This document shows, piece after piece, positions 24,877-31,819 of a stretch of 33,791 nt of DNA. This stretch comes from CAZVRZ01 sp964629965 (lineage in GTDB: Bacteria > Chloroflexota > Anaerolineae > Anaerolineales > UBA4823). Numbering within the stretch: position 1 is the stretch's first letter; every line of letters starts with the position of its first letter. The notes beneath the pieces are model-generated. The model was not told the origin of the DNA. It searched no databases and worked only from the letters and a program-made list of their open reading frames with translations. A program made the translations under genes and the position numbers. The DNA lies in NCBI GenBank assembly GCA_964629965.1, contig CAZVRZ010000054.1, positions 1 to 33,791 of the forward strand, read 5' to 3'.

Positions 24877-24968
24877 ACCCAATGGCTTGCATTAGTGGTT
24901 TGCGGTTTGCGCCAGACTCGCCAATTTCGCCCAGCCCGTGAGCAAATCCACTGTACGTTTTGTTGGCT
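24877..24968 (-). repeat. attC-like recombination site, copy F
   Basis: On the minus strand: outer box AGCCAAC (24962-24968), inner arm AGTGGATTTGC (24942-24952), central loop, inner arm GCAAACCACT (24894-24903), outer box ATTGGGT (24877-24883). The inner arms pair except for one bulged A, the extrahelical base expected of attC. The site begins ten bases after the stop codon of the 24979 gene and leads into the ACT-like gene. It is about 80% identical to the site at 30899-30991, and the shared sequence extends about 25 bases past the last box. Confidence 0.65.
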
Positions 24969-24978
24969 GGCGTTTTTG

Positions 24979-25506
24979 CTATTGTACTTTGTCAACAACG
25001 CGTTGACCACATTCTTCACTAAAACTTGCTTTTAAAGATACTTCGTGTCCGTTAGGGCACCTGCGAAATAAATCTTTTTTCTTAATTTGTATTGCTGAAT
25101 ACAGAATGGCTAATGCCGCCGAATAGAAAGCCATCCAATGACCAGAGGCGCCCCTAACTGCAGATGGGGATGTGCCGCTAACACTACTTGGATTGTTAGG
25201 AGCAATAAAAAGAAAAATCGCAAAGTTGATTAAGGCATAGATAAAGAAGCCGAAAGTCATATATTGCATCCATTTAGGAGCGCCCCGTAAAACGACTTTC
25301 CAATAATCTTTTCTTTCGTATTTTTCCGTGAGAGATGAATTAGCAGTGATGACAGCAGGAATCCATACAATGAAGATGCCAACGTGCAATGCCATTGCAG
25401 CCGGGGGAACATTCAATCCTAACAGTGCGCCAAGATGCGCTGCAAGGCTTAAGACCAACCCCAAAACAGATAATGCCACAAATGGATACAACAATATTTC
25501 AACCAC
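24979..25506 (-). CDS. Membrane protein with C-terminal zinc-ribbon-like tail
   Basis: A 175-residue protein with four membrane helices (about residues 4-28, 37-58, 82-105 and 122-140) and a cytosolic tail CPNGHEVSLKASFSEECGQRV (about 148-168). The tail's C-x-x-x-H and the later C-G resemble a half zinc ribbon of the CPNGH...CEECG type, with one expected cysteine replaced by Ser. No function can be assigned. The ATG at 25506 lies in the leader that carries the dispersed repeat copy at 25594. Its TAG stop codon is followed after ten bases by the attC-like site at 24877-24968. Confidence 0.65.
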   Translation of the reverse strand: MVEILLYPFVALSVLGLVLSLAAHLGALLGLNVPPAAMALHVGIFIVWIPAVITANSSLTEKYERKDYWKVVLRGAPKWMQYMTFGFFIYALINFAIFLFIAPNNPSSVSGTSPSAVRGASGHWMAFYSAALAILYSAIQIKKKDLFRRCPNGHEVSLKASFSEECGQRVVDKVQ

Positions 25507-25593
25507 AATCTCTTTTTTGCAACTTTGATTACATTACTTTACGCGCAACCAGCCAACGAATGAAGGTTTGATCTGGCGATCAGCACCAACGTC

Positions 25594-25715
25594 GTCAGCA
25601 GATTACTGCTGCGCTCGTGCGAGCGAGTATGCACAAATTGTACAACCAAAAAACCACACTGCGCAAGCCAGAAACCGGCAAAACGACTCTGGCAATGGTC
25701 ATCGCCAATGCCGCC
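25594..25715 (-). repeat. Dispersed intergenic repeat, copy 2
   Basis: In minus-strand order: a GCCGGTTTCTGGC hairpin, TTTTTTGGTTGTACAATTTG, then a CAGCAG/CTGCTG stem with a four-base loop. The stem and its flanks form a 21-base block (25594-25614) identical to 33620-33640. It sits about 90 bases upstream of the 25506 start codon; a GTTGGCT box follows at about 25552. This is the only notable structure in the 336-base gap 25507-25843. Confidence 0.6.
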
Positions 25716-25843
25716 AGGCAACCGTTCTTTGGTTGCCAGCCACTCCGAAACGCTCTTGGCAGTGCTGGCCTTCAAGGCTGATCTGCGCTTGGCGTTGATC
25801 TGTAGCGCCGTGATCGAGAAGGCCCTGGAGCAGCTTATGATTA

Positions 25844-26407
25844 TTATAAGTATCGCCGGATGCCGTTACGGTAGCTAATCCATCGTTCTCCGAATCGATC
25901 ATGTAGAAATAGTTCTTCGGCCAGTATGATTTTATGATGGACAGCCAGTGCTATGATCACCAGTATCCAGTTAAACGGATTCTGGACATAGATGGCTGAG
26001 CCCAACGCCATCATATAGAGTCCAAGCACCATGGGATTACGGCTGAGGCGGTATACGCCGGTTGTACGCAGTGCTGTATCTTCTTGGGCCAAACCAACAC
26101 GAAGCGAGAATGTCCCAAGGCTAACGATCGCCAGCGAAAAGAGCGTAACTCCAATACCGAAGAACGCCACGCCAATCCAGAAAGAGATGTCACCTACGGC
26201 CCACAGCGAGAGGTTGACAACAAATAACTGAACTGGGATCAGAGCGAAGGATGTAAAGAGCGATAGTTTTCCCAAGAAAAAAAGCCGCCGGTCGATTCCG
26301 ATGCACCCCACAGTTTCGACCTTCTTTAGTTTTTGAATGATTCTTGGAGTTATGGCAGCAACCAAAAAGATAGTAAACAGAACTGTTACGACAATATTTT
26401 TTTCCAT
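25844..26407 (-). CDS. Isoprenylcysteine carboxyl methyltransferase (ICMT) family protein
   Basis: A 187-residue membrane methyltransferase-family protein. Helices lie at about residues 4-20, 46-66, 75-97 and 140-160. The conserved stretch is LRTTGVYRLSRNPMVLGLYM (about 112-131), then the terminal EELFLHDRFGERWISYRNGIRRYL; both are the SAM-binding signature regions of the ICMT/PEMT superfamily. ATG at 26407 follows AAAAGGAGTT. Its closest neighbour on the same strand is an ArsR-type repressor 120 bases upstream, possibly co-regulated. It is only distantly similar to the ICMT-like protein at 4814. Confidence 0.8.
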   Translation of the reverse strand: MEKNIVVTVLFTIFLVAAITPRIIQKLKKVETVGCIGIDRRLFFLGKLSLFTSFALIPVQLFVVNLSLWAVGDISFWIGVAFFGIGVTLFSLAIVSLGTFSLRVGLAQEDTALRTTGVYRLSRNPMVLGLYMMALGSAIYVQNPFNWILVIIALAVHHKIILAEELFLHDRFGERWISYRNGIRRYL

Positions 26408-26527
26408 GAAAATAACTCCTTTTGTTTTCCTTGTTTTCAAATGGACAGAGATTATAATTCCCGACCCAATTCATTAGTAATTGCGAATACTCTTATATTT
26501 TATTCCAAAAAAAAGCGAACTTCCCGC

Positions 26528-26872
26528 CTACACATCACCAGGGCCGCAGTCGCAATCCTGGCTGGATGTTAAAACCACTTCACACATCAGATCCTCAAGC
26601 TTTCGGTATTCCTGCAAACAATCCTTGTCAATCCGATAGATGGTGCGATTCCCCCGCCGGTCGGGTACCAGCAGGCCAACCATTTTGAGAATGCGCAAAT
26701 GCTGCGAGACGGCTGGCTGGGAGATTTCGAGCCGTTTGGCAAGATCACCCACGGTCACATCCTTCTCCGTGGACAAGATCCTGATCATCCGGAGCCGGTT
26801 GACATCCGAAAGGGCCATGTGGAATTCCGCCACACGCGGCAGGTAAGAGCGAATTACTTTCAGATCGTTCAT
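26528..26872 (-). CDS. ArsR/SmtB-family winged-helix repressor
   Basis: A 114-residue winged-helix regulator: LSDVNRLRMIRILSTEKDVTVGDLAKRLEISQPAVSQHLRILKMVGLL (about residues 21-68), followed by the wing DRRGNRTIYRID. The C-terminus has an unusual Cys cluster (DLMC... and QDCDCGPGDV), while the classical alpha-3 ELCVCDL metal site is absent. Metal or thiol sensing through the tail is possible but inferred. A good sigma-70 type promoter lies directly upstream. No Shine-Dalgarno is obvious; AAG sits six bases before the ATG. The upstream DinB remnant overlaps its first codon. Confidence 0.85.
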   Translation of the reverse strand: MNDLKVIRSYLPRVAEFHMALSDVNRLRMIRILSTEKDVTVGDLAKRLEISQPAVSQHLRILKMVGLLVPDRRGNRTIYRIDKDCLQEYRKLEDLMCEVVLTSSQDCDCGPGDV

Positions 26873-27156
26873 AATCTTATGCTTATATTATTATAGTACT
26901 TCGTTTTTGTCAAGAGCATTATCAGATATCCCTCAAAATCAAGCTCTCCAGGTGATTGCCCGTAACCTGTCAGCATGGCTGCTGCTTCGCTCCGGTGGTA
27001 TGTGCCACCGTTGATCACATGCAGGATCGTTTGCCAGCGGGTCCGCTGGACATGATCATCTTCGCGCCACACCTTGTTCAGTTCATCTTCGTCAAGGTCA
27101 GTAATGTATGCAAGCCACGCACACTGTTCCTCTTGCCAGCGCGCAAGGATGTTCAT
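26869..27156 (-). pseudogene. DinB-family protein, 5'-truncated remnant
   Basis: About 95 codons matching only the C-terminal half of DinB/YfiT-like four-helix proteins: LARWQEEQCAWLAYITDLDEDEL and then WQTILHVINGGTYHRSEAAAMLTGYG, with the conserved H-x-x-x-G-T-x-H-R metal-site helix. The N-terminal half (about 70 residues) is missing, because the 27184 gene ends 24 bases before. The last 20 residues run into the ArsR promoter and look unnatural. It is probably a fossil left by a rearrangement. Translation from ATG at 27156 or 27159 cannot be excluded. Confidence 0.65.
26885..26913 (-). promoter_or_regulatory. Sigma-70-type promoter of the ArsR gene
   Basis: On the minus strand a perfect TTGACA (26908-26913) is followed after exactly 17 bases by TAATAT (26885-26890), 12 bases before the ArsR ATG. 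The direct repeats ATAAGC and ATAAGA between the -10 and the ATG could be part of an operator. The promoter lies inside the 3' end of the truncated DinB frame, which supports that frame being dead. Confidence 0.7.
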
Positions 27157-27183
27157 CATACACCGAATCGGTATTCCGTGGCG

Positions 27184-27849
27184 TTACCCTTCTTTGTCTT
27201 TGTTCGTGTCGCCAGACTCAATAAAAACTCGAGTCCATTCCGCCGAAACAAGTGTGCGATGCCATCCTGGCTGCGCATTGCCCATTCCGGTGGCGCTTCC
27301 CTCGCCGCTGGTTAATACATCTAAAAATCGGATAACCTCACCAAGCGATCCTTCGATGAGATTCGCAGCGACAGGCCGACCGATTTCCTTAAGACTGCTG
27401 TGGAATTCATGGATCAGTTGGTCAATGAGCAGCATTTTCCGGTTCGCTGCCTGTTCGATCGGAAAAGCCTGGTGATAGGCTTTGATAACCTCTGTGGCAT
27501 TTGCCCCAAAAAGCTGCTTGCCGCGGTAGCTCTGGTGGTAAGATGCCCATGATACATACCAATCACACTCTGCGCATTGTATTTGTTCATCTTCTGACCC
27601 GGGCTTTTGACGCTCATTGACTGTACCACAAACAGGGCAGCGTACATATCCGTTGTGAGCGGCTGTGACAATGAGAATGCTATCACACCGCTCCCAAAGG
27701 GCCCAGCCAACTTCATCAATCTGATCTGTATCAACGATGCCTTGAGCATCTGTTTCATACAAGCGGCGAATCTTGCTGCGGGATACTTTGGACGCCCAAT
27801 GGGGGGTGCCATTCTCGTTTAACATAAACTGTCCAGCCTTTTCACTCAT
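27184..27849 (-). CDS. Zinc-ribbon protein of unknown function
   Basis: A 221-residue soluble protein. Residues 12-55 contain a DNA-binding-like SKVSRSKIRRLYETDAQGI; a zinc ribbon follows with CPVCGTVN and CAECDWYVSW (about residues 71-105), then YHQSYRGKQLFG and a helical C-terminal half with RKMLLIDQLIHEFHSSL and RPVAANLIEG. Similar proteins occur in Chloroflexota and Firmicutes as hypotheticals; I know of no assigned role. The arrangement of an N-terminal helix-turn-helix-like segment plus zinc ribbon suggests nucleic-acid binding, as inference only. ATG at 27849 has GGAG eleven bases upstream; a TTG at 27855 is less likely. Confidence 0.65.
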   Translation of the reverse strand: MSEKAGQFMLNENGTPHWASKVSRSKIRRLYETDAQGIVDTDQIDEVGWALWERCDSILIVTAAHNGYVRCPVCGTVNERQKPGSEDEQIQCAECDWYVSWASYHQSYRGKQLFGANATEVIKAYHQAFPIEQAANRKMLLIDQLIHEFHSSLKEIGRPVAANLIEGSLGEVIRFLDVLTSGEGSATGMGNAQPGWHRTLVSAEWTRVFIESGDTNKDKEG

Positions 27850-27976
27850 ACCCAAATTATACTCCTTGCCCCAATGCCTCTTTGATCAGCTTGGTTGATC
27901 GATCAATCATCGCTTTGCGGTATGCGCCTTAAAAAACGGTGCATAGTCAGTTTTCTTTCAAATTGATCGCCCCCTA

Positions 27977-28789
27977 CTATCCAAGTGCAACATCAAGCAA
28001 CATCATGATAGCAAATCCAGCCATTGCACCAATGGTTGAATAATCAGAGCTTCCATGTTGTTGCGCTTCTGGTATCAATTCCTCCACAACAACATAGATC
28101 ATTGCACCTGCAGCAAAGGCTAATGCGTAAGGAAGCAGAGGTTGGATAAAAATAACAAGCGTGGCTCCCAGAACCCCCGCAATTGGTTCTACTATTCCAG
28201 AGACCTGTCCGTACATAAAACTTTTCAAGCGCGACATGCCTTCTCTTCTCAACGGGATCGATACTGCAGCACCTTCAGGAAAATTCTGAATTCCAATACC
28301 AATTGCCAAAGCAATAGCCGCGCCAAATGTTGCCGTACTGTCAGAAATACCTAACACACCAAATGCGACCCCAACCGCTAATCCTTCAGGAATATTATGC
28401 AATGTAATTGCCAAAACAAGAAGAATACTTCGTTGCCATGAAGTTTTAATACCTTCTGCTTTGCTGATATCAAGTCCGGGATGAACATGGGGCAGCAATC
28501 TATCAACACCGAATAGAAAAGCGCCCCCTCCCAGAAAACCAAGCACAGCCGGTATTACCGGATTCTTACCCATCATCGCTGCCATTTCAATAGCCGGATT
28601 AAGTAATGACCAAAAACTCGCGGCGATCATTACACCCGATGCAAACCCTAACATAGAGTTTAATACAACCTGGTTTATTTGCTTAAAGAAAAATACCAAT
28701 GCAGAACCCAATGCTGTTATTCCCCACGTAAATAATGTTGCAAATAGAGCAAGAAGAATCGGATTTATTCCTTCGAGCGAACGAAACAT
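27977..28789 (-). CDS. ZIP family metal transporter
   Basis: A 270-residue divalent-metal transporter of the ZIP family with eight predicted helices. The metal-binding helix 4 has LAITLHNIPEGLAVGVAFG (about residues 126-144), and helix 5 has IQNFPEGAAVSIPLRREG. The loop PHVHPGLDISKAEG between helices 3 and 4 is His-containing, as usual. It should import Zn, Fe or similar ions across the inner membrane; FPEG and HNIPEG signatures favour the GufA/ZupT branch. AAGGAGGATGC is an excellent ribosome binding site. The long leader upstream holds a dispersed repeat copy. Confidence 0.9.
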   Translation of the reverse strand: MFRSLEGINPILLALFATLFTWGITALGSALVFFFKQINQVVLNSMLGFASGVMIAASFWSLLNPAIEMAAMMGKNPVIPAVLGFLGGGAFLFGVDRLLPHVHPGLDISKAEGIKTSWQRSILLVLAITLHNIPEGLAVGVAFGVLGISDSTATFGAAIALAIGIGIQNFPEGAAVSIPLRREGMSRLKSFMYGQVSGIVEPIAGVLGATLVIFIQPLLPYALAFAAGAMIYVVVEELIPEAQQHGSSDYSTIGAMAGFAIMMLLDVALG

Positions 28790-28865
28790 GCATCCTCCTT
28801 GTTATGGGCAGGCCAATCTGCAAATGGCATTCAATAGAGTAACTTCGAAAAAGCACTTCTTCGGA

Positions 28866-28987
28866 CAATTGTACAACGAACAAGCCCATCAAAGCAAGCC
28901 AGAAACTGGCAAAGAAGCCGCTCGTGTTCTAATTGGAGCCATGGACCTCTTCCCCCACGCCGAGCGCTGCCCTTTAGCGCCAATGAC
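28866..28987 (-). repeat. Dispersed intergenic repeat, copy 3
   Basis: Minus-strand reading: TTGGCGCTAAAGGGCAGCG, CTCGGCGTGGGGGAAGAGG, TCCATG, GCGGCTTC, the hairpin GCCAGTTTCTGGC (5-bp stem, 3-base loop) and TTGTACAATTG. It matches copy 1 in the first block and copy 4 in the second. It fills most of the 350-base gap between the ZIP gene and the antitoxin-like gene; the GC-rich remainder (28990-29060) also resembles sequence next to copy 1. Confidence 0.6.
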
Positions 28988-29140
28988 ACGCATGAGAAGC
29001 AAGGCCCCATCGCCGCCCGCATACGCCCCGCCACCCTGGCGCCGCCTGTACCCTACCCGCCTCAAACGCCATTCTACTCCATCGAGAAACCCGTGTCCAT
29101 TCGGTAAAACGCACTATTCTCTAAATTGCTTCGATCAGCA

Positions 29141-29365
29141 ATGGAAAACGAGAAGAAAATGGTGCTCTTGGGCTTGGAACGTACTCGCGCCCGGCTGGCA
29201 GAGTTTGAGCAAACCTATCATCCGTCCTCGGCAGAGTTCGAACGCCGTTTGTATGCCTCCGAAATTGCTGAAACTGTGGATTTCAGTGAATGGCGCATGG
29301 AAATAGGAATGCTCAAGCTGTTAGAGCGCCAGTACAAGGCTCTGGAAGATGCCGAGCTTGATTGA
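29141..29365 (+). CDS. Small coiled antitoxin-like protein, partner of TumE-like toxin
   Basis: A 74-residue, strongly helical, charged protein (RTRARLAEFEQTYHPSSAEFERRLYASEIAETVDFSEWRMEIGMLKLLERQ). The SS-x-EF-x-RR...DFSEW pattern resembles the small proteins encoded just before DUF6516/TumE toxins, which act as antitoxins. The toxin-like frame starts at 29349 and overlaps the end of this gene, the coupling typical of toxin-antitoxin pairs. It is the only plus-strand gene after position 3438. No clear ribosome binding site precedes ATG 29141; a TTG at 29126 is possible. The antitoxin assignment rests on context and pattern. Confidence 0.6.
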   Translation: MENEKKMVLLGLERTRARLAEFEQTYHPSSAEFERRLYASEIAETVDFSEWRMEIGMLKLLERQYKALEDAELD

Positions 29366-29709
29366 AGACTATGTGCAGTCGCTATTGAATGCGGTTGCAA
29401 ATTCGCCAATTGTCAGCGCATCCAGTATACAATTGGACAAACGCACCAATCGCTCCGGTTTAATTCGGGGCGACTTGTTTTTTTGGGGATGGGTCGCGTT
29501 TGTATTTTCGCGAGTTGGTGACCGTTGAGGATCTGGTGATTCGTTTGATGTACAATTACTACTATCAGGATTCTTCAGCCCAATTAATTTTTCGCTACGA
29601 TGACACACCGCATCATACGGAAACTGATAACTTTTCACATCACAAATATCAGCGCCTTGTGTCAGGCGAGAACAGTCCTATTCGTGAAGGATGTTCGAGA
29701 ATCACTTGA
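29349..29709 (+). pseudogene. TumE/DUF6516-like toxin, frameshifted at a T7 run
   Basis: The first frame (from ATG 29349) reads MPSLIEDYVQSLLNAVANS, then SIQLDKRTNRSGLIRGDLFF, and runs out at a TGA near 29527. The rest of the family continues in another frame from about 29485: GDGSRLYFRELVTVEDLV, RLMYNYYYQDSSAQLIFRYDD, TPHHTETDNFSHHKY. Adding one T to the T7 run at 29478-29484 would join them. The last dozen residues no longer resemble the family, so the C-terminus may also be lost. Family members are RNA-targeting toxins neutralised by the upstream protein. Here the toxin looks inactive unless the T-run varies or slips. Confidence 0.65.
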
Positions 29710-29814
29710 TTGAGCAAAACGGAATGGCTCACCAGGGCAGAGCCACTGGCCTAGCGTCCGGCAGAGCCGGTGTTGGGCGCAGGTTGATACGATGTTGGGC
29801 CTGTTTTTTTAATC

Positions 29815-30822
29815 TCAAAAACTACCTGAAAGAAAATGCAACGCCAAATACGCATACAGCGTCACCCATTTGTTGGGCTGTCCGTTTGGTCCGGCGTCGA
29901 AGATAGCGTGCCGCGAGCAATCGAGAAGGTAGCGACCCTGGTCATCGCCTTTGGCCTCCAGTTGTTTCCAGGCATCGGCCAGGGCGGGATGCTTCGCATA
30001 ACCCATGCGGCTGAGGGCATATAACGCTTCGAGCAGGCTGGCGTTGATTCCGAAGGGGAAAAACGTCGCGACCACTTCATTGCGGACCAATTCGCCGGGC
30101 TTGCGGCTTTTATAGATCACCTGGCGCCGCAGGAAGTAGTCCACCAGGGCTTTGCAACGTTCGGTATCCCATAATTCTGGCAGCTCGGCAAAGGCCATCA
30201 GCGCCTTGAGCGTGCCGCGAACGCAGGATTTGGTCTTGGGCCCAAAACTAGGGCGGATGCACAGGTAGCCGCCATCGGCGCGCCAGTCATCTAGCAGCAC
30301 ATCCACGCGCGTTTGCACGCGGGGATCATCCCGGTAGCCGAGTTTGACGAAGGTGCGGATATTGTAGGCGTACAGGCAGGATTGGCGGTTGGCATAATCG
30401 GGGGCCACTTCCCACGGACGGGGGTCAGGTTTGTCCGGCCCGGTCAGTGAGAGGTAACGCTCAACAGCGCGCGCCACGCGTTCATCCGAGCGATCCAGTC
30501 CCAACTCGGACAGGTAGGCCAGCACGAAGTGTGTGGAACTGCTCATTGCGTAATCCACGCCCGCTCCCAACCCGCGGTACAGCCAGTAGCCATCGGGGTG
30601 CATCTTAGCAAAAATTTTCTGCACCGCTTTGCTCTCGCCGATGGATGCCCGCGCCTGTTGCACATTCGGGTCATCTGGCGGCGCGCCGAGTAGTTCGGTC
30701 AGTGTGCGGTAGCGCACCGAGGAGTTTTCTGGTTCAAGCAGCCAATCGCGAACAGAAACGGGGATGTTCAATGTTCTTACAAGTGTGACCCTTCTAGTTT
30801 TGCAGCCCAACGGCGAAGGCAC
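29815..30822 (-). CDS. Alpha-toroid (prenyltransferase-like) protein
   Basis: A protein of up to 335 residues built of helical pairs: LLEPENSSVRYRTLTELLG, KMHPDGYWLYRGLGAGVDY, LGLDRSDERVARAVERYLS, NRQSCLYAYNIRTFVKLG, LLDDWRADGGYLC and NKWVTLYAYLAL. The DGYW and DGGYLC motifs are the QW-like repeats of the alpha-alpha toroid. Conserved Cys residues (CLYAYN, CIRP, CVRGTL) hint at metal binding, as in protein prenyltransferases, but no activity can be claimed. The true start is uncertain: GTG at 30822 or a TTG about 45 bases in. It lies directly downstream of the attC-like site at 30899-30991. The other toroid protein (3997) is unrelated in detail. Confidence 0.65.
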   Translation of the reverse strand: MPSPLGCKTRRVTLVRTLNIPVSVRDWLLEPENSSVRYRTLTELLGAPPDDPNVQQARASIGESKAVQKIFAKMHPDGYWLYRGLGAGVDYAMSSSTHFVLAYLSELGLDRSDERVARAVERYLSLTGPDKPDPRPWEVAPDYANRQSCLYAYNIRTFVKLGYRDDPRVQTRVDVLLDDWRADGGYLCIRPSFGPKTKSCVRGTLKALMAFAELPELWDTERCKALVDYFLRRQVIYKSRKPGELVRNEVVATFFPFGINASLLEALYALSRMGYAKHPALADAWKQLEAKGDDQGRYLLDCSRHAIFDAGPNGQPNKWVTLYAYLALHFLSGSF

Positions 30823-30898
30823 GCAGCCTATCAGAGCTGTGCTCTTGCCAGCAGGTGTGCCTACATTTCGCTTTTACGCCTCAACATTCTTGTTAGCC

Positions 30899-30991
30899 GC
30901 CCAACGGCTTTCGTAAGCGGTTTGCAGTTTGCGCTAGACTCGCCAATTTCGCCCGACCCGTAAGCAAATCCGCTGCATGCGCTTGTTAGGC
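30899..30991 (-). repeat. attC-like recombination site, copy E (best formed)
   Basis: Minus strand, in order: GCCTAAC (30985-30991), ten-base spacer, AGCGGATTTGC (30964-30974), central loop, GCAAACCGCT (30916-30925), ten-base spacer, GTTGGGC (30899-30905). Total 93 bp, within the known attC range. The inner arms pair except for one bulged A, matching the extrahelical base of attC sites. The upstream gene's TAA stop codon is inside GCCTAAC, as often seen in integron cassettes. A further GTTGGGC at about 30807-30813 follows without a recognisable partner. Confidence 0.75.
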
Positions 30992-31651
30992 TGCATTTTT
31001 CTTGAAACGCTTAGTGCATATGGCAGCATTTCTTGGGCTAATAGATCCCACATAGAGGTCGCATCCAGTCTTAAGCAACAATTCAGTAATGTCTAGTGTT
31101 ACGTTCGCTCTTGCCTCTAACGCACGATTTACCATTTCAGTTAATTGCTTTAGCGTGTCAAAAACGATTTGAGGTTCCTCCAGTTCTGGTACATCCTCTT
31201 CTCCATCTTCACCATCGCCAGGAAATGGCACATCATACCAGGCTATATTCTCGTGGAGGCCAAACCAGCCGCTTGAGATCAACAGCGCTGGATAACGTTT
31301 TCCATCGAGCAGCAGACATGAATGTACATCGTCGTCCCGGATTTCGACTTTGACTTCTGCCGTGCTGAATCTTATTGACCGCCGCCAGTTTGCAACATGG
31401 CCCTCCCATCGGCCTATCAAGAGACTGTTATTGTAAAGAAAGTCAGCTGTTATCTCAGAACCGTCATCCCAGGTCAATGAATGAGCTTCTGGATGAAGCG
31501 CAACCTTTCTTGTGCTTGTTAGACCATCAAATGCTGTATTCTCTGGAGCGATCTTCAGATATGGCAAGAGGTTTATGGCGCGCACACTGCCATCATCAAA
31601 GAACACTTCCAGGTAATAATCAACTTGGACCACTCGTTTTATCTGATGCAT
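30986..31651 (-). CDS. DUF2442-like N-terminal protein, unknown function
   Basis: A 221-residue acidic soluble protein. Residues 1-75 (VVQVDYYLEVFFDDGSVRAINLLPYL ... HSLTWDDGSEITADFLY) resemble DUF2442, a small domain frequent in mobile and toxin-linked genes. The middle has a beta segment VKVEIRDDDVHSCLLLDGKRYP, and the C-terminal helix LKQLTEMVNRALEARANVTLDITELL follows an acidic linker (GDGEDGEEDVPELEE). No known full-length family comes to mind. No ribosome binding site is clear before ATG 31651. It ends in an attC-like box, so together with the site at 30899 it forms a complete candidate cassette. Confidence 0.65.
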   Translation of the reverse strand: MHQIKRVVQVDYYLEVFFDDGSVRAINLLPYLKIAPENTAFDGLTSTRKVALHPEAHSLTWDDGSEITADFLYNNSLLIGRWEGHVANWRRSIRFSTAEVKVEIRDDDVHSCLLLDGKRYPALLISSGWFGLHENIAWYDVPFPGDGEDGEEDVPELEEPQIVFDTLKQLTEMVNRALEARANVTLDITELLLKTGCDLYVGSISPRNAAICTKRFKKNAA

Positions 31652-31819
31652 ATTATTTGCTCAAAGCCGCTAACGGTCTGCGGTACCTGCTGGTGGGCGG
31701 GCATGGATTCTGCTTGGGAGCAGAAAAAACTCGAAGCCAGAAAATTTCTTGAGACTGCCGCACCGTTTCCCAGCGTCCAGTGCACCCGATCAGGATGATT
31801 GCCCATCCTTACCACTAAA
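31652..31819. other. Intergenic spacer with stem-loop
   Basis: A perfect 7-bp stem, TTCTGCT (31708-31714) with AGCAGAA (31719-31725) and a four-base loop, is flanked by six A on the plus strand, thus by T residues on the 5' side of the minus strand. It is not an intrinsic terminator for the HEAT gene in the expected orientation. GTTAGCG lies near the DUF2442-like start codon but fails the attC consensus at its last base. Confidence 0.4.

Noticed and set aside
29748..29800. Plus-strand GCCTAGC, CCGGC/GCCGG and GTTGGGC after the toxin gene as an attC site
   Set aside because: The whole structure is only about 30 bases, below the size of any known attC, and the box has an off-consensus base. 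A plain hairpin is more likely.
31708..31725. Stem-loop with A6 as an intrinsic terminator
   Set aside because: The T-tract would precede rather than follow the hairpin in the direction of the neighbouring genes.
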